Shown: positions 29,461-42,100, counted from the stretch's first letter. The stretch: DNA of 64,000 bases from Isoetes taiwanensis (GCA_021234155.1 JAJEKV010000024.1:12748913-12812912), one strand, 5' to 3'. Program-made: numbers and translations. Notes: a model not told the origin generated them from the sequence alone.

Positions 29461-31176
29461 ATAGAATAGAATATAATAGAATAGAATATACATTATTGTC
29501 CCTTGTGCCCTGAGGCCTCTGGACTTATGTAGCATGGGCGAGCTCCCTGATGGGTGCTACTAGCACATCACGCTAGTTTTATTGTAGCCTTTTCTGAAGG
29601 CTCACTTTTTTCTATTAATATCGGCACCCTGCTTTGGATCGGCTTCAAGGCCGTGCAGAGGTGCGTCGTTATCAATCAGCTTTAAGCTGAGCATTTTTGG
29701 GCAGCTATGATTCGCCTCCCGGCGGCTCATAACACAAGCCCTTTTTCTTTGTGTACTTCCCGGTGTCTTGTTGTCATTTCCCGTATTGCGTCTGCCAAAT
29801 CTCCCATTGTTTCTATCCTTGCCATCATGGCGTGTACTGGCTGGCCCCATCTTATGTTTCTGTATTTGTTCCTGATGTCTCCATATATTGGGCACTCATT
29901 GAGCATGTGATTCTCGTCCTCCACTTTCCCCCTGTCACAGATTCTGCATATCCGGTCGTCTTTCTCTACTCTCCTCCATCTGTCCTTTTCAATTCTTAGA
30001 TCATGGCTCCCCATCCTAAATCTTGCTAGGATATCCCTCCTTGCTTTTCCTAGTAGATTATCTTGGTACATCTGCTGCCCTATCCGCTGTTCTGGGTTGA
30101 AGACTATCATAAGCCAAATTGTCTTGGGCCCTGTGTGTTTTTGCAGCCATGCTTGCGTAGCTTTGCTTGTCCAGTCCTCACTCCATTCGCCTTTGTTTAT
30201 CAGGTCGCTCAGATTCATCCCCATTTCTCTGGTCCATACTGCCACATCCTTAAGCCATCCGTTGCTCGTGATGATGTGTGATTTTGCTGACTCGTTGATT
30301 GCGATACTCAGTTAATTTATTTGGTTTCCCACCTGCATTGTTTCTTATGAGATATCTGATAGTCTTCTCCCATGCCCTTACCTCCATTGGTTTCTGACCT
30401 GTCTCATATACTATGGTTGTTTGCGGTGTATTTGTTCTCAGCTTGAATTCCTGTTTATGCCATTGCCTAAGGATTCCTTCCTGTTTTTCCCATTTCTTTT
30501 CTGTTAAACTCGGTCCCCAAGCTTCAGCACCATATAATTGCGTGGTCACGACCACTGCACTGAACAGATAGCATTTGAATTCCCAGTCTATTATTCTACT
30601 TTTATTGCAGAAATTTTTCATATTAAAATAACTCCCAATGGCTGTTTGGAATCTTGTATCTGCCCCTTTAGCCCATTTTCCTGTACCGTGTGTGTCATAC
30701 CCCAGGTATCTATACTCTGTTGATTCTTCTAGTTCAGTTCCCAAGTACTTGAACAGTTTGTGTCTGTTCCTGTTACCGAAAAAGACTATTTTGGTTTTTG
30801 TAAGATTTACTGTCAACCCTGTCTTTTCGCAGAAGGTCTCTAGCAGTTTCAGTAACCTGTGCATTCCCTTGTTTTTTGTGGCCATCATGCTCAGGTCATC
30901 GGCATATAACATGATGGGTACCTTGGTTTCCCCTAGTGTGGGAGCGTCCCCTTGCTGTTCTGCTACGAAACCTTGTAATGCATCTATGTATATTCCGAAC
31001 AGTGTTGGGGATAACGGGCATCCCTCCTTGACTCCCATGTCGCAATTTATTGCTTTTCCGTCTTCTTCCATTTTTGCATATACACTATAGTACAATCTTG
31101 CAATTGCCCATACCATGTCTCTTGGTGCCTGCATATCTATGAGTCTCTGTATGAGCAATAAAAAAGAGGCAAACAA
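29461..31176 (-). mobile_element. LINE-c, 5'-truncated
   Basis: Minus-strand LINE with an AATAG-type tail at 29,461-29,490. The 30,250-31,176 frame (308 aa) carries RT motifs GVKEGCPLSPTLFGIYIDAL and IMLYADDLSMMATK. After a frameshift, 29,727-30,245 carries a zinc motif CRICDRGKVEDENHMLNEC. RT motif A is missing because of 5' truncation. Inserted in the copia-2 LTR. Confidence 0.82.
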
Positions 31177-31559
31177 GGTTTGATTGATGTAGGAAGCTCC
31201 TTAGAGCATGGAGGCAATGGACATGAAGTTCTTAGAGGTCGAAACTGAGCCGAAGCGGCCAGATTCGATCCTATTAATACAAGTACGAAGACTAGTATTG
31301 TGTGGTTGATGCAGATATTCATGAAGTTGTTCTAAAATAAAACAGGCTCGAGTTCTCGAGGTTGTGAATGATGGTCTAAAGAATTGCAACTGTGAATAAT
31401 GCACTCTATAATTGTGATAGAATAAACTAGAATTATGCTTATTCCAAGATGTATTTGGTGAGAGACAATTTGCTTGAATAATTGTCTAGTGAAACTTGTT
31501 GCTAATTGCTTGCAAATATTTCAAGTTGTCGGATGACATGGTGAGCAAGCTTGCCTCCC
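31177..31559. other. No gene seen
   Basis: Sequence between LINE-c and an RT relic. I see no ORF or repeat I can name. It may include the rest of the copia-2 LTR. Confidence 0.4.
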
Positions 31560-31967
31560 TCCCCCCACCTTCATGATGTCAAAACCACTCCTCAAGCTGG
31601 TCAATGTATAACCCAAACAATGTAGGAGAGATTGGAAACTATTGACGGTTCCCAATATTATTGTTGATAAATTTTTCTTAGGGTGGCATTCGTGACGAGC
31701 ATGTTTTATAAAATCTATATATTGCGTTTTGTAATTTCTGGTGGGGAGGGGGGGAGGGGGCCTTACAACCGCATCAATCTTTCCTACAATTTCTACCTAG
31801 GGACCGTATCGAATGCTTTAGCAAAGACTATAAAGCAGAAATACCAATCGTGTCGTCTCTGTTGTCTTCTATCAAGATGCACAATGTGAAGACGTGGTCT
31901 ATGGTGAGTCTAAACCCTGCCTATGCAGGTGCGCATACCTCTGCTTCCTCTACAGATGCCGTCAGTT
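31560..31967 (-). pseudogene. LINE RT relic
   Basis: Minus-strand fragments of a LINE RT, including an AKAFDTVP-like motif A near 31,800-31,830. Heavily decayed. Confidence 0.5.
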
Positions 31968-32287
31968 CAGTGTTGTTACATACTTACCATACGTGTACGG
32001 TACTGTAAGTATTTTACGTATCATACCTCGTAACGTACCTCTGAGTTTTTAACATACCGAAAAAAAATCGTATGTTAAAAGGGTTGTTACCTGCCTATAA
32101 AATACTTACAGTACCTATAAAATACCTATAAAATACGTACCGTACCTATAAATTACTTACCGTACTTGTGTTGAAAACTACCAAAATTTGACACAAAAAC
32201 AAGGCATTTTTATTCCGTACGTATCGTACCTCTGGTACGGTATGCCAAGTACTTGAAAGTTACTGTACCCATACGGATACAACACTG
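31968..32287. mobile_element. hAT-type MITE, 320 bp
   Basis: Terminal repeats CAGTGTTGT and ACAACACTG, with identical 8-bp duplications CGTCAGTT (31,960-31,967 and 32,288-32,295), the TSD length of hAT elements. The interior is rich in TACGTACC-like motifs on both strands. No coding capacity. Confidence 0.85.
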
Positions 32288-32362
32288 CGTCAGTTGTTAC
32301 TCAAGTATATCGACCATCAATTTTGCAAACAATGAGTGGACCATGATTGTGCAGTAACATTT

Positions 32363-33359
32363 TCATAATCCTTCAGAAGGTATGACTAAATTTTTGTGGA
32401 GACAATCCTTGCAACCGTAGCAAAATACCAGAGCTTATTTTGCTATAAATTATACCTTTTGCCTCATCAACTTTTGCTAAGGTAGCCCTTGCCGCACCAG
32501 ATGTATCAGCTTTGTCTTTGGTCTCTTTTCTTTCTTTACTTCCCCACCGCTCAACCTTAGCTTTTCAAGCCTTGCCATAGCCTCTCTCTTATAGTCTATT
32601 TGGTTCATTTGGCAGTTTTACAATATTCCATACTTCTTTTGTCTTCAAAATTCTCTTGGTTTTGGATTTCCACACTTGGAATCCAGATCCACCATTATAT
32701 GCATCCACTGAACCTAATAAGGAAGCACCAAAATGAGTGGCCTTGCTAAATTGGCTCTGATACCAATGTTAATTTTCTCCTTCTGTATGTTACAACGCCA
32801 AACTGATTTATAGCAACAAAGCAATTTACTGCTATGGATATCTTCCAGCCAAAAAAGCTAGAGCAAAGCAAGCATACCATGATTCATTGCAGCGATTTTA
32901 TTCTAATCTGGCTAGAAAAGCCAGAGCAACCTGTTTGTGATAGTGGAAGTACGAGTCACCTGCAAATCACAATATCCAGATTACAAACGGAAGCATATGT
33001 ACCTGCATTATTGATTATCTAGAATATTGATGATTTGGAAATGATCCGGAATTCAAACTCTGATCCAGATAGAATTTAGAACAACAACTTTGATGATCCA
33101 AATAGAATCTGGAAGCTTCTCTAACTCAATCGAATTAGTCTCAACCAGAAACACATGCATTTGCCTTTTTTATATCCTCTTGTGCACACCTTATCCACGA
33201 TGCAATTCCAATTTTCAATTTATAAATATCTCTAATTATGGTTTGCCTTGCCACATGTATTCTCTTGCATAATATCATAAAAGATAAATTTGCAAAAGAT
33301 ACCTTAGCCATACCTCTCCATATGAACTTGTGTTTATGACTTGGATTTGATTTACTTAC
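32363..33359 (-). mobile_element. Antisense copia 5' end, unit A (gag fragment, PBS, LTR)
   Basis: On the minus strand: LTR (about 33,359 to 32,767, ending CA), PBS complement (GCTCTGATACCA at 32,754-32,765), then a gag start homologous to copia-1 gag (about 32,740-32,363). Followed immediately by a second unit of the same make-up. Confidence 0.65.
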
Positions 33360-34203
33360 TTTCATAATCCTTGAGAAGGTATAACTACATTTTTTGCGGA
33401 GACTCCTTGCAACCGTAGCAAAATACTAGAGCTTACTTTTTTATAGATAATTCCTTTTGCCTCATTAACTTTTGCTAAGGTAGCCCCTGCCGCATCAAAT
33501 GTACCAGCTTTGTCTTTAGTCTTCTTTTCTTTCTTTACTTCCTCACCGCTCAACCTCACCTTTTCAAGCCTTGCCATAGCCTCTTGTAGCCTATCTGGTT
33601 CATTTGACGGTTTTACAATATCCCATACTCCTTCCGTCTTCAAAATTCTCTTGATTTTGGATTTCTACACTTGGAATCCAGACCCACCATTATATACATC
33701 CACCGAATCTGACAATGAAGCATCAAAATGAGTAGACATGCTGAATTGGCTCTGATACCAATGTTAATTTTCTCCTTCTGTTAGTTGGAACGCCAAGCTG
33801 ATTTATAGCAACAAAGCAATTTACTGCTATGGATATCTTCCAGCTAGAAAAACTAGAGCAAAGAAAGCATATAATGATTTACTGCAGCGATTATAATTTG
33901 GCTAGGAAAGCCAGAGCAAGCAAATTGTTTGCGACAGTGGAAGTATTGAGCCACTTCGACTCAGAATATCTAGATTACAAATGGAAGCATCTGTACCTGC
34001 ACCACTGATTATGTGGAAAAGATTTGGCATTGAAACTTTGATGATTTGGAAATGATTCGGAATCGCAATTCTGATGATCCAGATAGAATCTAGAATTGCA
34101 ACTTTGATGATCCAGATAGAATCCAGAAGCTTCTCCAACTCAGTCAAATCAGTCTCGGCTAGAAACACATGCATGTGCCTTTTTCTCTTTTCTCCTGTGC
34201 ACG
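33360..34203 (-). mobile_element. Antisense copia 5' end, unit B
   Basis: Same composition as unit A. The gag frame 33,362-33,643 contains GVWDIVKPSNEPDRLQEAMA, close to copia-1's GVWDIVKPPKGADKLQEAMA. The PBS complement is at 33,749-33,760; the LTR runs from 33,762 and is interrupted by LINE-g and LINE-h, resuming at 35,161-35,277 and from 35,964. Confidence 0.65.
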
Positions 34204-35158
34204 CACTTGGGGTGAAACCTTCAGTCCCCTATCAAATTCTGCTGCAGGAAACTGGATTCTTGCCGCTTCAGCGGGCAGCCCTTGATAGACACATCGTCTA
34301 TTTTCAGAAAGTGGTTACTATGGGTGATGCTCGGCTCCCGCACCTGGCTTACACTGTGGCCATGAGTCCGCAGCGGCTTAGGGCCTGTTGGAGGGGTAAG
34401 AGAGATCAGTGGTTCGCCAGATGGAATGTGCAGGAGCACGCATGCGTCTGGTAGCGCGCAATGCGTCGTCGTGGCGACTGGGGAGTACTTAGATGCTTGT
34501 TTCCTTGGCAAGCTCGGGACCCCATTGCTCTAGAGCAGGTCAAAATGGCCCATTACAAGGAGCACATCAACCCCGTGTTAGCCCGGGCCACAGCTCTACC
34601 TGCGTTCCCGGTACCCCTGGCGAAACTCATTGCCTCCATTCGCATACGTGCCCACCATCTTCGCGCGATCGAGACAGGCGGGTGGATTGGGGAGCCCCGC
34701 CGGGACGTGCTCTGTCGGTCTTTGTCAAACGGGTGCCATTGAGGATGAGTCTCACACTTTCCGAGAGTTGCCCGGCGTTGATCGGTCCGGGCGAATCGCG
34801 CCCTTAGTAATGGCCGGACGTGCCCTTGCATTTGCCGATGAACACACCGTCAAGATGCGTGCCACGGGGTCATACATCCAGAGGTACTGGACCCGCGAGG
34901 TCACCTTTGCCCCCTTTGGCATCCGTGACTAGGCACTACGGGGTGGTGCATGACCAGTATATATTGGGATGTTTCGCATTTTATATGATTAGCACAGGTT
35001 TGTCGGCCAGGTGATTGTTGCCACGGTTTTTCCCTCGAAAACCCTTCGGGGCGGGGGTTTTTTAATCCGGGCAGTAATCCGCTTGCTGCGTTTTTGTATT
35101 GGGTCCCATAGACCGATTGGTCTCCGTGGACGATAAAAGTACCTTCCTTCCTTCCTTC
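34204..35158 (+). mobile_element. LINE-g, 5'-truncated, LINE-b family
   Basis: Plus-strand LINE 3' portion inserted in copia LTR B. Carries the region with LLQETGFLPLQRAALDRHIV and a C-terminal zinc remnant GAIEDESHTF. The 3' end shows the hairpin GACCGATTGGTC and a TTCC tail (35,141-35,158). Frameshifted. Confidence 0.78.
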
Positions 35159-35277
35159 CTTATCCACGATGCAATCTCAATTTTCAATTTATAAATACCT
35201 GTAATGTCAGTTTGCCTTGCCATATGTAGTCTCTTACATAAGATCATAAAAGATCAATTTACAAACCATTGTGACAT

Positions 35278-35946
35278 CCACTTTGTGTCGTACATGGCGT
35301 GTCGTACATGATGGCGATGGCTTTGGGATAGGTTGCTCCACCCTAAAGTCTCTGTACTGTGGTGGCAGGTTATCCACAGGTGCCTGTGGGTTAATGCCTT
35401 CCGACATTGCTATGATCCTCGCATATCTGCAGTATGCCCACTCTATCTTTCGGACGTTGAGACTCTTGAGCATTGTCTCTTTGATTGTCCTGAGGTTCAA
35501 CCAGCATGGTCCTGGCTACAGGGTTTGTTTAACAGTACATTGGATTGCAGATGTATCCTCTTGGCATCCTATCCCAACGCATGGCCTCTAGTTAAACAAA
35601 GGGCATTCCATCTTGGTTCCAGTTGGCTCCTATGGTCGATATGGGAGCGTCACAGACACCACATCTTTCAGGGCATCAATTCTTCTGCACGCGGTGTTAT
35701 TACGGTGGCCCAGATGACAGCCTACGAGTGTTCCTCCCTTGAATCAGAAATGATGGAACGCATCTGGATTCAGTATCTTCGAATTGATTCCTATCATTAG
35801 TCTCCTATTATGGAGTAAGTACATTGTGCTCCAGGCCCGTGCTCCTGTGGCATCTTTTTGTGCTTACACAGTTAGATGAGACATGTAAATTTTGTACTTT
35901 TTATCTGATTAATAAACTTTTTGGCTTTCGTCCTTCAAAAAAAAAA
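35278..35946 (+). mobile_element. LINE-h, short 5'-truncated poly(A) LINE
   Basis: Flanked by 17-bp duplications differing at one base (35,261-35,277 and 35,947-35,963). Ends in poly(A). The frame 35,333-35,800 holds a zf-RVT-type C-terminus (HPKVSVLWWQVIHRC, ETLEHCLFDCPEVQPAW). A different LINE family from LINE-a/b/g. Confidence 0.85.
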
Positions 35947-35963
35947 ACAAACCATTGTAACAT

Positions 35964-36811
35964 GACCTAAATATCTCCAACAAGATAGATAGATAAATAT
36001 ATAGAAATTTACATCATGCCACATTGGCAGCATCCATAAGGACTACGAAGGACCCCCAGAGACTTGAATGCCATTTCAACTCAATAAAAGGGGGAGGAGC
36101 TAAGCAAGATGAAAGAAGCAAGATAGCAAAAAAAAAAGGGCAGTTTACTAAGGAGGCATTTAGGATCATTAGCCATGTGATGTGTAGTCTTGTCTCCTTC
36201 TTCGTTTGTGTGAAGGGGAGTAGAGGGGGAGGTTCCTCTTTGTTGTTAGCGTCCACCGCCTGCCTGAGCGCCCAGGCTAGTTCACGTTCATGCAAGGCAG
36301 CTCGGACTAGCATCAAGCAATGATATCGGCGTGTACAGGTTAATTTGAATTACATCTGCCCTGGTCTTTACTTGTTTATCATCACACAACCATCACCACA
36401 TACCTTGGATCGCCCTTTTGACTAGAACGGTTTTGTTCTGCCCAGGAGAAGCCCTATAGCAGCATTCACATTCCCAATTCCTGTCAGGCCTCTCAGGCAG
36501 TAAATGCCCAGGCCCATATATTTTAGCAATATTTCCCAGCCAAGACTTCGAAGCTGCACAAACACAGTTTTACAGGTTGCTCTAGTTCTTTATTATGCTT
36601 GTGCAGTCCCAAAGCTCATGATATAGCCCAGTCTCTCTAGCTCGGTTCCTTACAGCACATATCGGATTTGCTTCAGCCCTTTCTTACATGACGCATATTG
36701 CAATTGTTCCCCATGCTTGCTTGGTATCCCCACGCTCTATGTACTATCTATCTATCTATCTACCCCTCCAAGCCATCCCCCTTCCTAGTTCAGTCCTATT
36801 GGCCTTCTGTC
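35964..36811. other. Copia LTR remnant and unassigned sequence
   Basis: The first part probably continues copia LTR B. I see no supportable gene after that; a CTAT microsatellite lies near 36,748-36,765. The end is the 5' part of the ORF1-type LINE. Confidence 0.4.
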
Positions 36812-37644
36812 ATGACTCGCAAAGCCAAGGAGTTGGCGAGAAAGGCAGCCAAAACTAAGCCATGCCCGCCACCACCATCAGACCCTTGAATTTTGTTGAA
36901 GCCCCTATGCCAGCAGACCCTTCTCGCCAGTAGATGCTGCTTCGTCGCCGCAAACGTTATATAAGCTACAACCTGGCCCACTCACATTCTCCTCTAAGCT
37001 ACAGGCAATTGGGTTCTCCATCACTTTTACAAAAACCTCGGTCCAGAGGCCTGTAGGCAGTTGGACGTAGGTTCTAGACATCTTGGAATTCTTGATCAAG
37101 GAATATACACGAAATGCTAGTTGCCCTCGCTCAGCAATGAGGCGAACCCTGTAGACAGACGCTATGGTACAGACTGGGACGCTGGAGGAGCCACACTCAC
37201 ATGTGGATTTAAGTGTACCAATGCAGGAGCTCGTTCAGAAGCAAACACACGGACTGACAGTTTTAGCTTCGGATGGCACACAGACTCCAGATGCGTCAGA
37301 TAGCACACGGGGCCCAGGTTCACCTCAGCCCTCACAACAGGATCGCCACCTGACCCTGTGTCTCGTGATGGTCCCAGAAATATCTTTTGCTTCAGATACA
37401 GATGCAGCTGGGCATTTTTTCACAGCACAAAGGGTGGGAGCTCATAGGCCTGACCGACCACGCCATCTTCTGGTGCGTTTTTCGACGTCCCCGGACAGAC
37501 TATATGTTCTACAGCATGGCAGCCATCTTCAGGGCACTCCCTTCTTAGTACAAGAGGACCTCTCTCCAACCCAGCTCACTCGGCGGCGAGATGAACTCTG
37601 CAAGGTCCACGAGGCCAAGCTCTAGAAGAAATGGGCAGTATACC

Positions 37645-38554
37645 TAGTGTTGTCAGGTACGTTTAGTATGGTACGTGTATTATACGTACTTAACATATTA
37701 ATACCATATGCATACCTCTCATTTAAAAAGTACGTTAAATACGTTTTTTGGAATTATAAAATACTTATTAAATACGTACCTATAATTTTTTAGAACTAGT
37801 TGCAATAGTTGTAACAACAACTTGTATGAAGAACTTCAAGTTTTAAATAATGAACCAGAATATATTACTCTGGAAAATGATTTCTCAAAGTTTTCAACTT
37901 AAAATATGTCTATTTAAGAGTTATATCTCCTCATATTCTAGCTTGCAATCTACACCTACAGACAAATAAATTTAAGTAATTGTTGCTCATTTGTTGAATC
38001 CAAAGCTATTAACTTCTGCTGACCTCTTTATTTCTTTCCTGGCACGAATGCAAGTTACTGAAGTATTAAGAAGAAGGTCTGCCTCCTGCCATGATAAAAC
38101 AAGGAGAAAGTTGGGTTTGCATCTCCATCTCCATTTCGATTCGGCAGCTAGGATGAGAAGAAAGAGGAGGAAAACGCAAAGGTTTTGGATTTTTTTTTTT
38201 TGCAAGAAGATTGGTTTTTTCTTTTTTCTTTTTCCTTTTTTTTTTAAACTACATTTTCATAATTTCCCTAATGTTTAAAGTCTCCTAATGTGTTTTTTTA
38301 CTCCTATTCTATAATATCTAATAATGTATTTTTCCTAATGTATAGTTTTACAATTCTATTGGTCTAATATCATTTGGACACTTTTTTTTGTTAAGTACGT
38401 ATTATACGTACTGTACATATTAATACGTTAAGTACGGTATTAATAAAACAAGAGCTCAATTTGACCTGTCAATTTATAGGTATAGTACGTATAGTATTGT
38501 GAGAAAAGTACAGGACGTATGTGAACGTAAAATACAGGTATGTAAATAACATTG
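37645..38554. mobile_element. hAT-type MITE, 910 bp
   Basis: Identical 8-bp duplications AGTATACC at 37,637-37,644 and 38,555-38,562. Imperfect TIRs (TAGTGTTGTCAGGTACGT and, complement, CAATGTTATTTACATACCTG). Both ends are rich in TACGTA motifs, like the 320-bp MITE at 31,968. The middle is AT-rich without convincing ORFs. Confidence 0.78.
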
Positions 38555-38658
38555 AGTATACCGGGGCAGCTCGGCAAATGTTCTTGATCAGTGGCCTGCG
38601 AATCCCTGGTTGGGATATGTCTGGTAGCTGTTCTACCTTGTTCTGTTGTCTTAGTTTT

Positions 38659-38958
38659 TTTTTTTGAAGAACGTGTTTTACTTCATATTATACACTCAAA
38701 ATATTACAAAGTACTTCCAGAAGTAAGAAATGTCCCTGAAGCATCAATCACTTTTAGATGATCACTCCATATTGGAATTTTAATACGATCAGACCAATTG
38801 GAGATCTGAAAGCAATTATACAACTTCTTACGAATTTCTTGAAGCACCACCTGAGTCATAAAAGACCTTTCTTCGCCTTCGCTTCCATACACTCCATATT
38901 AGCCAAGACATGCCATGTGAAATGCAATCCTTTTAGAAGCAGACCATGTGAAATGCCA
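38659..38958 (-). mobile_element. Short LINE fragment with poly(A)
   Basis: 12-bp duplications TGTCTTAGTTTT at 38,647-38,658 and 38,959-38,970. The poly(T) run at the low-coordinate side is the poly(A) tail of a minus-strand element. Minus-strand translation (38,704-38,892) fits the tail end of a LINE ORF2. Confidence 0.7.
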
Positions 38959-39099
38959 TGTCTTAGTTTTGCATAGCCCTGCTTTTTCTTATTTTTGTAT
39001 ATGTTGTTTTATTATGTTTTGGGATGGGGTTTACCCCCCCGAGTTTCATGTACTGGTCCCATAACCCGATTGGGTCCCCGTGGAGGTTAAAAATTCTTT

Positions 39100-40511
39100 T
39101 TTTTTTTAATTGAAGGCTTAGTATTTGTATTAATATAGATCTAGGTGTACATATGGGTAGGGTTGGTTGTTTATACCCTTCAACATAAAAAAGCAACAGA
39201 AAATTTTTAGGCCTGTCGTAAGCCTAAACCATCAAAAGAGTTCTTAAGTTATGAGATCAAAGTTCATATGACCGAATCCTGAGAGAGGTCATTCCAGAAA
39301 TCTTCTTTTCTTGGGCTCATTCTCGGCATGGTCTTTTCTCCCCATTCCTTTGGTAGCCAGTATGAATTGACAGAATTGACATTTGCATAAGTGAGTTTTC
39401 CCCGGATTAAATCTTCTTTTTTTATCCTTAGCCTCGCATAGGATATGCCTTTTTGCGTCATATGTCGTGTTACAGGCACAGTTACATTGGCATAATCCGT
39501 CTTCATGAATTGTTGGAATCTCGACCCCAAACTTAAGCCACAGCGCATTAGAGTGAAGGTCGATTCTTCTCCACTTCAGCTTCTTTACCAATATCAGAAT
39601 GTTACCTGAGAAATTCAAAGTAAAGTTAGAAACAGATAGGTAGAATTCAACTATGAATATCAAAGATTTCCTCAATCCAATTAATATCATATTTGGTTTG
39701 CTCGATAATAGCCTGAGGCCAAATAATTTCCTCTTTGAAGATCAGGGAATTCCTCCCCTTCCACATTCTCCAAAGGAGAAGGTAGATGCGCCAATTCGAT
39801 GGGTTCTCTGGAAGAAAGAAATCAATGGGGCTCATAGTTCTAAGATCAGGCAAATCAAGCTCAATTTCAGCTAACTCCAGCGTCCATTCAGCCCATAAGC
39901 AGTTCCTAAAGAGGTGATTCTCATCTTCCTGATCCTGCATACATCGAACACAGATGTTAGAATCCGCCATATTCATTCTCCATCTCTTCATGTTTGTTGC
40001 CAGAGCCTTGTGCCAGAGTTGCCATATAAAGGCTTTGACTTTTGGATGGATCGGGCTCTTCCATAAAAATATGAGATTCCTTTTGATTCTCAAAGGATCA
40101 GTGTTCCATTTGCCATGGATTGTTATGGCTTGATCCTTATTAAGGAATTTATAGGCCATTTTAACCTTATAACCCTTGTATCCGTTTATATGCCACAAGT
40201 CTTCCGAATGGTGCCACTGTCCATTATCAAGTCTCTGGATAATACTATTAAACAAGGTCTCAAACTCCTCCCCTAGATCACATAAAACCGAGCTATGATA
40301 GTCGAAACCATTGATAATATCCCTGATAAAAACAATTCCCCTGTTAGTCCATTGTTTAGTGAGGGCAGGAAAATGAGAGGCCAAGCAAGTGTTGGGATCA
40401 TCAAGAATAAGAGATGGACTCCAGAAGATAGGCTGATCCTGAGAAAGGCCTTCCTTCCAAGTGTACATTCCCTTGACTTTAAACCACGCCCTGGTCCACT
40501 TCTTTAAAATC
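39100..40511 (-). mobile_element. LINE-d, 5'-truncated
   Basis: 15-bp duplications GGTTAAAAATTCTTT at 39,085-39,099 and 40,512-40,526. Poly(T) at 39,096-39,107 is the poly(A) tail. The frame 39,647-40,468 (273 aa) carries the zf-RVT region (FLWKSPIHPKVKAFIWQLWH, CVRCMQDQEDENHLFRNC); the C-terminal part continues in other frames to 39,264. Sits in the 3' tail of the ORF1-type LINE. Confidence 0.85.
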
Positions 40512-40526
40512 GGTTAAAAATTCTTT

Positions 40527-41316
40527 CTTTCTTTATTTTGTTCCATTATACTTTATATATTACAACGAAATCTTGCCTCCTAGTTTTATTGTGGGCTTCA
40601 TGCATGTGTTCATATCGTCCCATAGGACGTTAAAATTGTCTGTCTGTCTACCTGTCTCTATGTATGTAAACATTCTCAATACAAGTTCAACAAGAAATAA
40701 CATTAAGCACTACTGCTACGAAATGAAACAACATTCGATTGAGACAAGCTAAATCCCCATATATCTTGTTACGAAGGTTATCTCGATACAATCAAGGAGA
40801 CATTGTACTTCATGAACAAGATCATGTTTCAAATGCTTGTGCTAAAAAAACACCACTGCCCATGGCTTTGGGGCAATGTTAATGAGACATAGTTATTCTT
40901 GTATAGTCCAAAACTCCACAAATTACTAAAAGTAAATGATCAAACCAAACCAACTACCCTTCCCCGTATTTGTGGCTAGCAGAATGTTTGTCAAAAAGAA
41001 GAGCCTGCTTTTTGTTTAATGCATAGGGCTGACTGTTACATATTCTAAACCTCTCAAGTAGGAAATTCAATTGTTAACATTTTATAACAGACAAGACAAG
41101 ACAAGATAAGATAAGGTAAGACGTTTTTAACGCCCATGAAAAGCTCGACGAGCTTATGGGATGAAGTACATGCAAAGGGCGAGAGTTCAAACTGAAACTC
41201 GGGGTCTAAGTTCCAGGAGCATAGAATAACAATTACAAACAAATATAAAAAGTGGGGCTATACACCAACTATCCATGGATTAGAAAGCTACTGATCCTTA
41301 ATGATAGCCCTCCTCC
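40527..41316. other. No gene; two LINE 3'-end relics
   Basis: A plus-strand relic near 40,610-40,665 (GTCCCATAGGACGTTAAAA then TGTC repeats) and a minus-strand relic at 41,093-41,235 (AAGAC/AAGAT repeats, hairpin AAGCTCGACGAGCTT). Otherwise AT-rich with nothing I can support. Confidence 0.5.
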
Positions 41317-42012
41317 TCCGTACAATATAGAAGTTGGGTCTGTTATTTTTAGTGGCGTGCATTTTGGTGCCGACACGTGGCATCAGCCAATAACACGGAA
41401 TGGAAGTTGGCTTCACGCATTCCGGATGACCGGCTACGCAGGTTAGGGCTTTCTTAGGTTTTCTTTTAGGTTTATAGTCGCCGCCGCCATCGCCGGTTCT
41501 TCCCTGATCGCCATCGCCAGTTCTTCAGAGATCTTACCAGATAGTTCTTCACCAGGTCTTTACCAGATCGATAGTTCTTACCAGATCGCCATCGCCAGTT
41601 CTTCATAGATCGATAGTTCTTCACGATGCCAGTTCTTCACAGATTGATAGTTCTTGGCCAGTTCTTCACAGTTCTTCACAGATCTTTGTAAAATCTTGTC
41701 GGATCTTGTAAGAAAGCTGTAAAATCTTGTCGAATCTTGTAAGAAAGCTGTAAGTCTGCTGCCAAATGCCCTGTTCTTCACAGTTCTTCACAGATCTTTG
41801 TAAAACCTTGTCGGATCTTCTAAGAAAGCTGTAAGTCTGCTGGCAAATGCCCTGTAAATTTGTTGGATCTGTAGAAAGAAAAAAAAAAACGTCCCCAACT
41901 TCTATATTGTAGGGGAATGGAGGTTGGGGCCTCCATTCCGGTTTCCAGGTGACCCGCTCCGGCCGCGACCCCCACCAAAACCCAATGGAGGCCCCAACCT
42001 CCATTCCCCTAT
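41317..42012. repeat. Inverted-repeat element enclosing a minisatellite
   Basis: TACAATATAGAAGTTGGG near 41,320 is matched by its complement near 41,894 (CCCAACTTCTATATTGTA). Between them, 41,500-41,860 holds imperfect tandem copies of GTTCTTCACAGATC- and AATCTTGTCGGATCTTGTAA-type units. A further inverted pair (GGAGGTTGGGGCCTCCATT and AATGGAGGCCCCAACCTCC) flanks 41,928-42,005. No coding frame. Confidence 0.55.
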
Positions 42013-42100
42013 ACACTACCCACTTCCATTATTCCATAGATGATGCAATGGCTCGATGATGGCATGTTTTACTTTTTGGGGTTGGGTTGGGAATAAAGAA

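Larger units (their letters stand above)
36812..39098 (+). mobile_element. ORF1-type LINE copy 1 (no RT), interrupted
   Basis: Starts MTRKAKELARKAAKTK (36,812). The C-terminal frame (to 37,625) contains RVGAHRPDRPRHLLVRF, LQGTPFLVQEDLSPTQLTRR, resembling the C-terminal domain of LINE ORF1 proteins. No RT is present. The 3' end has the hairpin ACCCGATTGGGT (39,061-39,080) and a TTTC-type tail. Interrupted by a hAT MITE (37,645-38,554), a LINE fragment (38,659-38,958) and, in its tail, LINE-d. Confidence 0.65.
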
